From Chloroflexota bacterium (lineage in GTDB: Bacteria > Chloroflexota > UBA6077 > JACCZL01), in contig JAUJPG010000001.1 in NCBI GenBank assembly GCA_030447245.1, forward strand, positions 396,029 through 460,028: DNA of 64,000 nucleotides, in the 5' to 3' direction. Positions within the stretch are counted from its first letter, which is position 1. Every line of letters starts with the position of its first letter. The translations under genes and the position numbers were made by a program. Below are positions 18,915 to 27,974 of this stretch, piece by piece. The notes below the pieces were generated by a model that saw nothing but the letters and a program-made list of their open reading frames with translations, made no database searches and was not told the origin of the DNA.

Positions 18915-19349
18915 CTACTTGACCTCGAGTAGCTCGACCTCGAAGGTCAGCGTGGCGTTCGGCGGGATTGCGCCGCCGGCGCCCTGAGCGCCGTAGCCAA
19001 GCTGGGGCGGGATGGTCAGCCGGCGCGTGCCGCCCACGCGCATCGTCGCCACACCCTCATCCCACCCCTTGATCACCCGGCCACGCCCGACCGGGAACGA
19101 GAACGGTTGGCCGCGATCCTTCGAGCTGTCGAACTTCTTTCCGTCGAGCAGCCAGCCGGTGTAGTGGACGACGGCCGTTTGACCGGCCTGAGGCTGGGCG
19201 CCACTGCCGACGACCGTGTCGATGTACTTCAAACCGGACTGGGTGGTCACCTCGTCGCCGCCGCCGGACGGCCCGGGGGGCGTCTGCTGGGCGCACGCGG
19301 TCGCCACTACGGTGATCAGGATCAATCCTACGACGAGGCCGACGAGCAT
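18915..19349 (-). CDS. FKBP-type peptidyl-prolyl isomerase lipoprotein
   Basis: 144 aa. The lipoprotein signal [19 protein letters not shown] ends in a lipobox Cys, followed by a short linker and one FKBP domain: [65 protein letters not shown] and [16 protein letters not shown]. Nearly all FKBP active-site positions (Tyr, Asp, Phe, Val/Ile, Trp, Tyr) are present, so it is likely an active prolyl isomerase acting on exported proteins at the outer face of the membrane. ATG 19349 has GGGGAG about 9 nt upstream; the longer tracked ORF start is not credible. Confidence 0.9.
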   Translation of the reverse strand: MLVGLVVGLILITVVATACAQQTPPGPSGGGDEVTTQSGLKYIDTVVGSGAQPQAGQTAVVHYTGWLLDGKKFDSSKDRGQPFSFPVGRGRVIKGWDEGVATMRVGGTRRLTIPPQLGYGAQGAGGAIPPNATLTFEVELLEVK

Positions 19350-19488
19350 GGTGTGTTCTCCCCGACGATGAGTCATCCGCCTTCCGAATCGACGAAACTT
19401 TGGCCCAGGGGCCAGAGGGGCTATTCTAGCCTTCCGGCTAGTCAACTCGGCGGACAGCCCGCGTCGCACTACGCACAGGGAGCACAGG

Positions 19489-20271
19489 ATGGACCTTGGA
19501 CTCGTCGGCAAGGTAGCGGTCATCACGGGCGGCAGCGAAGGGATTGGGCGTGCCACGGCGCGCTCGCTGGGCCGTGAGGGCGCGCACGTCGTCATTTGCG
19601 CCCGGCGAACCGACGTGCTGGAGCACGCCGCCGCGGAGATAGCCAGGGAGACCGGGGCCGAGATCGTCCCAATCTCGGCCGACGTCAGCCGCGGCAAGGA
19701 CGTCGAGCGGTTGATCGGGGAGACCGTCGGACGCTTCGGCCGGCTCGACGTTCTCGTCAATAACGCCGGCACCTCGCAAGCAAGGGAGTTCGAGACGGTC
19801 TCGGACGAGGCCTGGCAGGACGACCTGGACCTCAAGCTCTTCGGAGCGATTCGTTCGATTCGGCTGGCGATCCCCCACCTCCGCGTGGCCGGTGGGAGCG
19901 TGATCAACGTCCTCAACATCGGCGCCAAGCAGCCGGCCGCTGCCTCAGTCCCGACGTCGGTCAGCCGGGCCGCCGGGATGGCCCTGACCAAGGCGCTCTC
20001 CAAAGAGCTGGCGTCTGCCCAGATCCGGGTCAACGCCGTGCTGATCGGCCTCATCAAGAGCGCCCAGCACGAGCGTCGCTGGCAAGCCCAGGGTGGGCCG
20101 AGCCTGAGCGACTTCTACGCCGGGATGGCCCGCGAGCGCGCGATCCCGCTCGGCCGCGTCGGCGAGGCTGAGGAGGTCGGCGACCTGATCACCTTTCTGG
20201 CGTCCTCCCGCGCGGCCTACATCACCGGGGTCGCCATCAACGCCGACGGCGGTGCCTCCGCGGTCGTCTGA
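19489..20271 (+). CDS. SDR-family protein with altered catalytic residues
   Basis: 260 aa Rossmann fold: the cofactor motif [21 protein letters not shown] (suggesting NADP), ISADVSR and LVNNAGTSQ are intact, and the C-terminal SDR end [14 protein letters not shown] is normal. The active site is not: the usual YxxxK segment reads [13 protein letters not shown], so Tyr is Thr and Lys is Arg, and the catalytic Ser position reads NVLNIGAK. It could be a non-oxidoreductase SDR or a member of an atypical subgroup. ATG 19489 follows a plausible GGAGCACAGG lead. Confidence 0.85.
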   Translation: MDLGLVGKVAVITGGSEGIGRATARSLGREGAHVVICARRTDVLEHAAAEIARETGAEIVPISADVSRGKDVERLIGETVGRFGRLDVLVNNAGTSQAREFETVSDEAWQDDLDLKLFGAIRSIRLAIPHLRVAGGSVINVLNIGAKQPAAASVPTSVSRAAGMALTKALSKELASAQIRVNAVLIGLIKSAQHERRWQAQGGPSLSDFYAGMARERAIPLGRVGEAEEVGDLITFLASSRAAYITGVAINADGGASAVV

Positions 20272-20330
20272 CCCCCACAGCATCGCCCCATCTCCACGGG
20301 CCGACGGCGGCGCCTCCGCGGTCGTCTGAC
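20242..20330 (+). repeat. 31-bp direct repeat of the SDR gene end (20242-20272 and 20300-20330)
   Basis: The last 31 bases of the SDR gene region (GCCGACGGCGGTGCCTCCGC onward, ending in TGAC) are repeated 58 bp downstream with one mismatch, just before the permease gene. The second copy is not in a gene and looks like a recombination or slippage scar. Confidence 0.85.
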
Positions 20331-20364
20331 TCGCGGCATCGTGATCGTCGTGTACCATCGAGCC

Positions 20365-21315
20365 GTGCGGACGTACATCCTGAAGCGTGTTCTCTCGTTG
20401 ATTCCGACCCTCCTCGGGGTGACCATCCTGGTCTTCGCAATGGTCCGACTGATCCCGGGCACCGTCGTCGACCAGCTCATCGGAGCCGAGGCGAAGGTTG
20501 ACGAGGCGACCAAGGAGGCGGCCCGGGCGTTCTTCGGGCTGGACAAGCCGCTCCACACTCAGTACCTGGACTGGCTCGGCGGCCTTCTCCGTGGCGACCT
20601 GGGCCAGAGCTGGCGCTCGGGCCTACCGGTCAGCAGGATGATTCTCGATCGGCTGTCGGTGACGGCAGAGCTGGTCGTCGGGGCGCTGCTGATCTCGCTG
20701 CTGGTCGGCATTCCGCTCGGCATCGTCTCGGCCGTCCGCGAAGGGACGCCCGTCGACCACGTGGCGCGCATCGTCAGCTTATTCAGCCTGTCGGTTCCGA
20801 TCTTCTGGCAGGCGGCGATGATCATCCTGGCCCTTTCGCTCTGGTTTCGGTGGGTGCCGCCAGTCGAGTACGCCGCGCTGACGCGCGATCCGGTCGCCAA
20901 CCTCAAGCAGATGATCCTCCCGGCCATCGTCCTCGGCACGGTCGTCGCCGCGCAGATCATGCGGATGACGCGAGCGTCGCTGCTCGACGTGTTGCGCCTG
21001 GACCACGTGCGGACGGCCCGCGCCAAGGGGCTGGCGGAGCGCCTGGTCGTCGGCCGGCACGCGCTCAAGAATTCGCTCATCCCGGTCGTCACGGTGGTCG
21101 GCGTCCAGGCCGGCTACCTGCTCAGCGGGGCCGTGGTGACCGAGGAGGTCTTCACCTTGCCAGGGGTCGGGCGACTCGTGCTGAACGCCGTCTACGAGCG
21201 CGATTACCCATTGGTCCAGGGGACGATCCTGTTCATCGCCGTGATGTTCATGGTGACCAATCTGATCGTCGACCTGCTGTACGCCTACCTCGACCCGCGC
21301 ATCCGGTATCGGTGA
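20365..21315 (+). CDS. Dipeptide/oligopeptide ABC transporter permease, DppB-like
   Basis: About 316 aa. N-terminus VRTYILKRVLSLIPTLLGVTILVF and YLDWLGGLLRGDLGQSWRSG are typical of DppB/OppB. The cytoplasmic EAA loop reads RASLLDVLRLDHVRTARAKGL, the contact for the ATPase. The C-terminus RDYPLVQGTILFIAVMFMVTNLIVDLLYAYLDPRIRY is the family ending. A GTG start at 20365 matches the usual N-terminus; an ATG at 20341 in frame is an alternative. It is followed by the DppC-like partner. No ATPase gene of this system lies in the window. Confidence 0.9.
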   Translation: MRTYILKRVLSLIPTLLGVTILVFAMVRLIPGTVVDQLIGAEAKVDEATKEAARAFFGLDKPLHTQYLDWLGGLLRGDLGQSWRSGLPVSRMILDRLSVTAELVVGALLISLLVGIPLGIVSAVREGTPVDHVARIVSLFSLSVPIFWQAAMIILALSLWFRWVPPVEYAALTRDPVANLKQMILPAIVLGTVVAAQIMRMTRASLLDVLRLDHVRTARAKGLAERLVVGRHALKNSLIPVVTVVGVQAGYLLSGAVVTEEVFTLPGVGRLVLNAVYERDYPLVQGTILFIAVMFMVTNLIVDLLYAYLDPRIRYR

Positions 21316-21413
21316 GCTCAGGGTGCATAAACGCGGCCGGATCGACACCGAAGGATGTCCTGGCTCGCCGTTCGTCGTTAGTCGTATGGCCTTCCTCAAC
21401 TGATCTAGGCGCG

Positions 21414-22307
21414 ATGGCAGAAGCGATGGAGCGGTCCCCGATGGTGGCGGCAGCGCCGCGCGTTGAGCGCTCCGAGTGGCGGCGGATGACGCGCGTCCTG
21501 GTGCGCAACCGCCTGGTCCTGGCCGGCCTGATCATGGTCCTCGTCCTGGTCCTGCTCGCGATCCTGGCCGGCCTGGTTGCGCCCTACAACCCGACGGCCA
21601 ACAACGTCCGCGCGGCGCTCCAGCCGCCGTCGTCGTATTACTACTTCGGGACGGACCGCTTCGGGCGGGACGTGTTCAGCCGCGTGATCTACGGCAGCCA
21701 GATCAGCTTGATGGTCGCGCTGGTGAGCGTCGCGCTGTCGGCATCGGTCGGCGTGACCCTTGGCCTGATCGCCGGCTACTTCGGCGGCTGGCTCGACAAC
21801 CTGCTCGGTCGCGTCATGGACGTCTTCTTCAGCTTCCCGCCGCTGCTACTCGCGATCGGCGTCGCCGCGATGCTGGGGCCGGGCACCAACAACGCGATCC
21901 TGGCGATCGCCGCGGTGTACGCGCCGCTGTTCGGGCGCGTGGTGCGCGGTCCGGTCCTGGTAGAGCGGAGCAAAGAGTACGTCGAGGCAGCGCGGGTACT
22001 GGGCGCCTCGGCGCCGCGGATCATCCTACGCCACGTCTTCCCGAACACGCTGACGCCGCTCACCATCCAGGGGACGATCACGTTCTCCTACGCGATCCTG
22101 TTGGAGGCGTACCTGAGCTTCCTCGGGCTGGGCATCCAGCCCCCGAACCCGAGCTGGGGCTCGATGCTCCAGGAGGGGCGGACCTTCCTGGAGACCGCCC
22201 CCTGGATGAGCATCTTCCCCGGCCTGGCGATCATGCTGGCCGTCTTAGCCTTCAACCTCCTCGGCGACGGCATCCGCGACGCCCTCGACCCACGCTCGCG
22301 CGGGTAG
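21414..22307 (+). CDS. Dipeptide/oligopeptide ABC transporter permease, DppC-like
   Basis: About 297 aa from ATG 21414 (MAEAMERSPM); the tracked ORF start lies inside the dppB-like gene and was rejected. Family marks: APYNPTANN, YYFGTDRFGRDVFSRVIYGSQIS, the EAA loop KEYVEAARVLGASAPRIILRHVFPNT, and the ending LGDGIRDALDPRSRG. It pairs with the upstream DppB-like permease to form the membrane pore. A substrate-binding lipoprotein gene lies convergent, 60 bp past its stop. Confidence 0.9.
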   Translation: MAEAMERSPMVAAAPRVERSEWRRMTRVLVRNRLVLAGLIMVLVLVLLAILAGLVAPYNPTANNVRAALQPPSSYYYFGTDRFGRDVFSRVIYGSQISLMVALVSVALSASVGVTLGLIAGYFGGWLDNLLGRVMDVFFSFPPLLLAIGVAAMLGPGTNNAILAIAAVYAPLFGRVVRGPVLVERSKEYVEAARVLGASAPRIILRHVFPNTLTPLTIQGTITFSYAILLEAYLSFLGLGIQPPNPSWGSMLQEGRTFLETAPWMSIFPGLAIMLAVLAFNLLGDGIRDALDPRSRG

Positions 22308-22324
22308 CGGCAGGCACGGAGACC

Positions 22325-22338
22325 CGCGGGTACCCGCG
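22325..22338. other. 14-bp palindrome between convergent transporter genes
   Basis: CGCGGGTACCCGCG is its own reverse complement and lies between the stops of the DppC-like gene and the convergent substrate-binding protein gene. It could serve as a two-way transcription end hairpin but has almost no loop and no T-run, so the function is unproven. Confidence 0.35.
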
Positions 22339-22366
22339 TCGACGTTCCTGGCTTGCTAGATCCCGG

Positions 22367-24094
22367 TCAGCCTTCTAGCCAGGTGGTGGTCAGGCCCTGG
22401 AAGAAGCTGGAGGGGTGCGGCTCGTAGTCTTTGACCGACGCCTTCATGGCATGGATCAGGTCAGCCGAGAAGAGCCAGAGCTGGGGCACCTTGGTCACGA
22501 GCATCTTCTGGACCTGGGTGTAGATCTCCTTGCGCCGGGCGACGTCGATGGCCGCCTTGCCCTGCTCCAACAGCGCGTCGACCTCAGCGTCCTTCCAATT
22601 ATTCTGGTTGGCGCCGCTCGAGTGGATCCGGTTGAAGAGCAAGCTGTCCGGATCGGCGTTGCCGCCTGACAGGTTCGTCGTCATGATGAATTCTTTGTCG
22701 TTGAAGCTCTTCAGCCAGATCCCGTACTCGATCGGCTTCAGCTCGGCCTCGATGCCGACCTTCTTCAGCTGGTCGCCGATGACCTGCATGCCGTTGAACA
22801 TCGTCGGCAGGGTCGGAACCGATTGGATCTCAGTCGCGAACCCATTCGGAAAGCCGGCCTGGGCCAGGAGCTGCTTGGCCTTGTCTAGGTCCGGCTTGTA
22901 CTCGGGCAGCGTCGCCGGGTCGAGTGCGTACTCTTTGAGCGCCGGCGGAATCGGCGCGATCAGGGTGCCCAGGCCCGAGGCAGCGACCTGCATGACCTCG
23001 GCGCGGTCGACGGCATACGAGATCGCCTGGCGGACCTCGAGCTTGTCGAAGGGCGGCTTCTGGTTGTTGATGTTCAGGTAATCGAAGCCCTGGCGTGCCG
23101 AGCGAGTGGTGACCAGGCCCGGCGCATCCCTGACGAGCTGGTAGTTCTTGTTGTCTTCGAGCAACGCCAGGTGGACGTTTCCACTTCGAAGCTGGGCGAC
23201 GATCGTCGACTCCTCAGGGATCACCTGGAAGGTGATGCCGTCTAGGTATGGCTGACCCTGGACGTAGTAGTCCGGGTTGCGCCGCAGCTTGAGCGTCTGG
23301 TTGGGGACCCATTCCTCGAGGACAAACGGGCCGCTGCCGGCCGCCGACTTGCGAAGGTCACCGCCGGCCTTGTCGATCTCCTCCTTGGCGACGATTCCGA
23401 ACCAGGCCGATGCGAGGCTGGCCAGCAGCGCCGCGTCCGGGCCATTGAGCGTGATCCGGACCGTCGACGGGTCCGGTGTCTCGATCCCGTCGATGCTGGT
23501 GACCAGCCCGGCCCCCTGCGTCTTGTTCAGGATGTTGCGCTCGATGCTGAACTTGACGTCGTCGGCGACCAGCTCGCGCCCGTTGTGAAACTTGACGCCC
23601 TTGCGCAGGAAGAAGGTGTACGTCTTGCCGTCCGGCGCGATCTCCCAGCGCTCGGCCAGATCCGGCTGGACCTTCAGCTCGGCATCGGTTTGGACCAGGT
23701 AGCTGTACATGAGCTGGGTGACGCGCTGGCGCGAGACCGCGTTGGTGAGGTGCGGATCGAGATCGGTCGCCTCGGCAGTCTTGCCGACGACGAGTGTGCC
23801 GCCGCGCCTGGGTGTCCCCGCCGCCGCGGCCGGCTTGGGCGCTTCGGCTGGTTTGGCGGCGTCGGCCGGCTTGGCGGCCGGCGCCTGAGTCGGGGCGCCC
23901 CCCGCCGCTGGTGCGGCCGTCGCGGCCGGCTTGGCGGGCGGCTGGGTCGGCGGGTTCGGTGGCGCCTGCTGCGAACCGCACGCCTGGAGCAGCCCGCCGA
24001 CCATCAGCGATCCGGTCAGCAATGTGCCGCCACGCAAGAACCCGCGCCGCGACAGCCGCCCGCGCGCTACGCAGACTTCGTGATCTTCTGCCAT
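22367..24094 (-). CDS. Family 5 (peptide/nickel-type) ABC transporter substrate-binding lipoprotein
   Basis: About 575 aa. The N-terminus combines a twin-Arg motif (RLSRRGFLRGG) with a lipobox (GGLLQAC), so it is probably exported by Tat and lipidated. A long Ala/Pro/Lys linker follows, then the SBP_bac_5 fold: DLDPHLTNAVSRQRVTQLMY, LAERWEIAPDGKTYTFFLRKGVKFHNG, DDVKFSIERN, VRQAISYAVDRAEVM and LFSADLIHAMKASVKDY. It probably serves the convergent DppB/DppC-like permeases. ATG 24094 (MAEDHEV) has AGAAAGGG upstream; the longer tracked start is not protein-like. Confidence 0.92.
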   Translation of the reverse strand: MAEDHEVCVARGRLSRRGFLRGGTLLTGSLMVGGLLQACGSQQAPPNPPTQPPAKPAATAAPAAGGAPTQAPAAKPADAAKPAEAPKPAAAAGTPRRGGTLVVGKTAEATDLDPHLTNAVSRQRVTQLMYSYLVQTDAELKVQPDLAERWEIAPDGKTYTFFLRKGVKFHNGRELVADDVKFSIERNILNKTQGAGLVTSIDGIETPDPSTVRITLNGPDAALLASLASAWFGIVAKEEIDKAGGDLRKSAAGSGPFVLEEWVPNQTLKLRRNPDYYVQGQPYLDGITFQVIPEESTIVAQLRSGNVHLALLEDNKNYQLVRDAPGLVTTRSARQGFDYLNINNQKPPFDKLEVRQAISYAVDRAEVMQVAASGLGTLIAPIPPALKEYALDPATLPEYKPDLDKAKQLLAQAGFPNGFATEIQSVPTLPTMFNGMQVIGDQLKKVGIEAELKPIEYGIWLKSFNDKEFIMTTNLSGGNADPDSLLFNRIHSSGANQNNWKDAEVDALLEQGKAAIDVARRKEIYTQVQKMLVTKVPQLWLFSADLIHAMKASVKDYEPHPSSFFQGLTTTWLEG

Positions 24095-24260
24095 CGTGAA
24101 GCCCTTTCTCCGAGCGACAGTCGCGCCGCCATCGCGCGCACGCCACGCCGCGTCGGATGGCGCGATGATAGGAGAGCGGCCCGAGGCTGTCAACGTCCTC
24201 CCTGCCTCAGCCACCTGCTCGGCTGGCCAGATCGTGGAGGCTGTACGGCCGCGCCGTCCC

Positions 24261-25649
24261 TCACACGCTCGATGCGGAGAGGATCGGACGTAGGAACCGG
24301 CCGGTGCCTGGCTCAGCGGTGAGCTGGCCGTCCTGGTAGACCGTGCGGCCGCGGAGGAGGGTGCGGGTGATCCGGCCGCGGAACGCGCGGCCATCGTAGA
24401 TGCGGGCCGAGGCGCGGGAGGTGCTGAAGAGGTCGTCGAGTCGAACGGTCCAGTGGCCGCTCGGGTCCCAGAGCGCGAGGTCGGCGTCGGCCTCGGGTTC
24501 GAGGCGGCCTTTATGGGGGAGGTTGAAGCGTCGGGCAGGAGCTTCGCTGAGCAGACGGGCCACGTCTTCAAGGCGAAAGTCGCCGGCCACGGCGCGGTCG
24601 AGCAGGGCCGGAGCCATCGTCTGGATGCTCGGGCTGCCGGCCGGAACGGCGAAGACATCGGCCCAGCCGCGCTCCTTCTCCTCGACGGTGTACGGGGCAT
24701 GGTCGCTGCCGATCACGTCGACGGCGCCGGATCGAACCAGCTCGACCATGGCCAGGCGGTCTTCGCGGGCGCGGATCGGCGGATTGATCTTGGCGAAGGG
24801 CCCGAGCTCGGCGGTCGACTCCTCGTCGAACAGCAGGTAGTGGGGGCAGGTCTCCAGGGTGACCGGTAGACCCTGGCTCTTGGCGTCGGCGATCATCCGG
24901 CCGGCCCAGCCGGTGCTGATATGCGGGAAGTGGACCTGGGCACCGGTCTCGCGGGCCAGGACGAGCACCTGGGCGACTGCGAGCGCCTCGACGAACGGCG
25001 GGCGCGAGGCGTGGTGCGCCGGCGGGTCGGTCCGCCCGGCCGCTCGTAGCTCGGCCATCCGCTGCTCGATGATCGCGTTGTCCTCGCAGTGCATGGCGCA
25101 GGGCAGGCCAGTCTCCGTGATCCAGGACAGCGCGCGGTGCAACGACGGGGTGTCTGTGGCGGTCAGGCCGAGGAACTCGCGCTCACGCCCTGGCGGAGCG
25201 GCGTGCAGGAAGATCTTGAAGCCGATCACGCCCTCGGCCGCCATGCCGAGGATGTCGTCACGGGCGGCCCCGCCGCCGCCGTACAGACCGAAGTCGACGA
25301 CGGCGTCCCGCTCGCCGAGTGTCCGCCGCTCGCGGACCACCTCGGCCGAGTGGACGCCCGGGTCGGCGATCGGCATCTCAAGGATGGTTGTCACGCCGCC
25401 GGCCGCGGCCGAGGCGGTACCGGTCGTCCAATCCTCGCGGTCCGGTCGGGCCGGTGCGCGGCAGTGGAAGTGGGCGTCGACGAAGCCAGGAAAGACCAGC
25501 AGGCCACCGGCGTCGACCGTCTCCTCGGCGTCGGGCGCCTGGCCAGATGGGTACAACCCCGCGATCCTGCCATCCGCGATGCCGAGGTCCTGGCGTGACT
25601 GTCCCTGGGCAGTGACCAGGGTACCGCCGGTGATCTTCAGGTTGAGCAT
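24261..25649 (-). CDS. Dihydroorotase/hydantoinase-family cyclic amidohydrolase
   Basis: About 462 aa. Metal motif FVDAHFHCRAP, carboxylated Lys in GFKIFLHAAPP, His in CAMHCEDNAIIEQRM and QVHFPHIST, and the catalytic Asp in VIGSDHAPYTVEEK. The overall pattern (GGVTTILEMPIADP, GSPSIQTMAPALLD) is that of the dihydroorotase/allantoinase group. It ends a minus-strand cluster with pyrD, pyrK and pyrE, so dihydroorotase (PyrC: carbamoyl-aspartate to dihydroorotate) is likely, but a nearby carbamoylase-like gene leaves hydantoin or ureide hydrolysis open. ATG 25649 has GGAGAGGG at the right spacing. Confidence 0.85.
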   Translation of the reverse strand: MLNLKITGGTLVTAQGQSRQDLGIADGRIAGLYPSGQAPDAEETVDAGGLLVFPGFVDAHFHCRAPARPDREDWTTGTASAAAGGVTTILEMPIADPGVHSAEVVRERRTLGERDAVVDFGLYGGGGAARDDILGMAAEGVIGFKIFLHAAPPGREREFLGLTATDTPSLHRALSWITETGLPCAMHCEDNAIIEQRMAELRAAGRTDPPAHHASRPPFVEALAVAQVLVLARETGAQVHFPHISTGWAGRMIADAKSQGLPVTLETCPHYLLFDEESTAELGPFAKINPPIRAREDRLAMVELVRSGAVDVIGSDHAPYTVEEKERGWADVFAVPAGSPSIQTMAPALLDRAVAGDFRLEDVARLLSEAPARRFNLPHKGRLEPEADADLALWDPSGHWTVRLDDLFSTSRASARIYDGRAFRGRITRTLLRGRTVYQDGQLTAEPGTGRFLRPILSASSV

Positions 25650-25742
25650 GGCGCCCTCTCCAATCGCGCGCGGAACAACGGGCACCCGGCGTGCGGCCAC
25701 CCGTGCCGGTGTTGCAGCCAGGGGCGCACCCCGTGCTAAAAG

Positions 25743-27104
25743 CTAGCGGCCGCTCCAGGCGGGGAACGGATAGCGGACTGGAGCGTCGCGGACGTCGGCG
25801 GGCCAGACGCCGCGGAGGGCGCCGTCCTGGATCTGGCTCGGGTAGCCGGCGCCCTTGACGTTCTTGCCAGTCTCGTCCCAGCCGAGTGGCCCCCAGAACG
25901 TTTTGGGATCCATGTCCAGCAGGGCCGCCCGCACGGCATCGGTTTCAAGCTTGCCGGCCTTCTCGATCCCCAGCTGGAGGACCAGGCCTGCCACGCTGCC
26001 GGCGGCGACGAAATAGTTGGCCGGGTAGCCCTTGGCCTTGGTGATCGCCTCGGAGTACTGCTGGGCGCTGCCGAAGACCGGGCCCTCCGCCTGGAGCGAC
26101 GGCAGCCACCACTCCGAGCCGATCACGCCCTCGGCGTCCTTGCCAAGCGAGTTGACGAAGTCGGGGATGGCGGGGCCAGCCGTGAAGGCGAACATCTTGG
26201 GGTTGAACTGCAGATCCTTGGCCTGCTTGGTGATCAGGACCGCGTCCTGGAACAACGTGCTGGCCAGGAACATGTCCGGATTCGCTGCCTTGACCTGGGT
26301 CAGGATGGTCGAGACGTCGGTGGCGTTGGCCGGGTACTTGTCTTTGAAGACGACGTCGAAGCCGTGGCCGGGGGCGTCCTTCGCGGCGCCCTCGCCAGCG
26401 GCGATGCCGAAGGCGTCGTCGCGCATCATGATGGCCGTCTTGATCGGCTTCGGATCGAGCGTCGCGGCCATGTCGAGCGCGTTGCGCAGGTAGCTCGAGG
26501 CGGGCGGCAGAATCGAGAAGACGTACTTGTAGCCGCGCTCGTAGATCGAGTCGGCGTTCGCCAGCGGAGCGATGGTCAGGACGCCGTACCGCTCGGAGAT
26601 CGTCGTCGTCGCCTGGGTGATCGCCGACGAGAACGGCCCCAGGATGAACTGGGCCTTGTCATCCGAGATCAGCTTCTCGGTCAGCCGCGATGCCGTATCG
26701 GCCTTGGATTCGTCGTCGTAGACCACCAGCTCAATGCTGTGCTTGGTCCCGCCGACGTCGACGCCGCCGGCGTCGTTGACCGTCTTCTGCCAGAACTCGT
26801 AGCCGTCCTTTGCCTGATTACCCTCCTTCGCAACGCCGCCGGTCAGGGCTACGGCGGCGCCAATCGTGAGCATCTGGGTCCCTTTCGCCGGCGCGGCCTG
26901 GGCGGCGGGCTTGGACTCGGCGGGCTTGGCTGCCGCCGCGGCCGTCGGCTGGGCGTCCGCGGCCGGCTTGACATCCGCCGGCTTGGCCGGGGCCGGGCAC
27001 GCCCCCTGCTGGGCGCAGGCGCTCACCAGTGCCACGCCGGCTCCGCCCACCAGGGCCAGCAAGCGCCGTCGAGTGACCGGAGTACTGTTCAACGTGTCTG
27101 CCAT
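25743..27104 (-). CDS. LIV-type ABC transporter substrate-binding lipoprotein
   Basis: About 453 aa. Arg-rich N-terminus (TRRRLLALVGGAG), lipobox VALVSAC and an Ala/Pro/Lys linker, then a periplasmic binding fold type I: IGAAVALTGGVAKEGNQAKDGYEFW, LVVYDDESKADTASRLTEKLI, FILGPFSSAITQATT, and a lobe-2 start at PIKTAIMMRDDAFG. ATG 27104 has AGGAGG 10 nt upstream. It lies in line with livF-G-M-H and with pyrimidine genes, so the ligand may be a ureide, pyrimidine or carbamoyl amino acid and not a branched-chain amino acid; this is inference from context. Confidence 0.9.
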   Translation of the reverse strand: MADTLNSTPVTRRRLLALVGGAGVALVSACAQQGACPAPAKPADVKPAADAQPTAAAAAKPAESKPAAQAAPAKGTQMLTIGAAVALTGGVAKEGNQAKDGYEFWQKTVNDAGGVDVGGTKHSIELVVYDDESKADTASRLTEKLISDDKAQFILGPFSSAITQATTTISERYGVLTIAPLANADSIYERGYKYVFSILPPASSYLRNALDMAATLDPKPIKTAIMMRDDAFGIAAGEGAAKDAPGHGFDVVFKDKYPANATDVSTILTQVKAANPDMFLASTLFQDAVLITKQAKDLQFNPKMFAFTAGPAIPDFVNSLGKDAEGVIGSEWWLPSLQAEGPVFGSAQQYSEAITKAKGYPANYFVAAGSVAGLVLQLGIEKAGKLETDAVRAALLDMDPKTFWGPLGWDETGKNVKGAGYPSQIQDGALRGVWPADVRDAPVRYPFPAWSGR

Positions 27105-27185
27105 CGTCTTGTCCTCCTGTAACAACGGGCCGTGGGTCGGCGCCTAACTCTCTTTGCCGATGCGTGCGTCCTCTCGGCCGCCCGC

Positions 27186-27974
27186 TCAGATTCCGATGAA
27201 CGACTCCTGCACGCGCGGGTCGGCCAGCAGCGCCTCGCGCGAGCCGGCCAGGGTGATCTGCCCGCTCTCGACGACGTAGCCGCGCTCGGCCATTGTCAGC
27301 GCATTCGTCACGTCCTGCTCGACAATCAGCAGGGTCACACCGTCGCGCCGGATCTCGGCGATTGCCTCGATCAGGCGGTCGACGACGACCGGCGCCAGCC
27401 CGAGCGACAGCTCGTCGATCAGCAGCACCCGTGGCCGCGACATTAACGCCCGGCCGATCGCGCACATCTGCTGTTCGCCGCCGCTCATGTGGCCGGCCAG
27501 TTGGCCGCGCCGCTCGGACAGCACGGGGAAGAGCGTCTCGACGCGCTCCAGGTCGCGGTCGATCTCGGCCTTGTCGGAGCGGGCGAACGCGCCCATCAGG
27601 AGGTTCTCGCGGACGGTCAGGCCGGCGAAGAGCTGGCGGCCTTCCGGGACCATCACCACGCCGTGGCCGACCCGCAAGTGGGCCGGCACCGGGCCGAGGT
27701 CCTGCCCTTCCAACTCGACCAGCCCGGTCCAGGCCGGTAGCTGCCCGGCGATCGCCCGCAGGAGCGTCGTCTTGCCGGCCCCGTTGGCCCCAATCAGCGC
27801 GACCGCCTCGCCGCTCCGGACCTCCAGGTCAACCCCCCAGAGCACCTGCACCTGGCCGTAGCCGGTCTCCAGGGCGCGGACGCCCAGGAGGGGCACATGC
27901 TCATGGGCGCCCTCGCCTGGGGCCGTTGCGTCAGGGCGCCCACGGGCCGGCGCCTCGGCGCCTCCGCTATGCAT
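27186..27974 (-). CDS. livF: LIV-type ABC transporter ATPase, LivF-like
   Basis: About 262 aa. Walker A IGANGAGKTTLL, Q-loop region VPEGRQLFAGLTVRENLLMGA, signature HMSGGEQQMCAIGRAL, Walker B VLLIDELSLGLAP, H-loop replaced by LLIVEQDVTNAL as is normal for LivF. I chose ATG 27974, which overlaps the end of the livG-like gene by 8 nt; the tracked start at 28079 lies deep in livG. It drives import with LivG and the two permeases. Confidence 0.92.
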   Translation of the reverse strand: MHSGGAEAPARGRPDATAPGEGAHEHVPLLGVRALETGYGQVQVLWGVDLEVRSGEAVALIGANGAGKTTLLRAIAGQLPAWTGLVELEGQDLGPVPAHLRVGHGVVMVPEGRQLFAGLTVRENLLMGAFARSDKAEIDRDLERVETLFPVLSERRGQLAGHMSGGEQQMCAIGRALMSRPRVLLIDELSLGLAPVVVDRLIEAIAEIRRDGVTLLIVEQDVTNALTMAERGYVVESGQITLAGSREALLADPRVQESFIGI

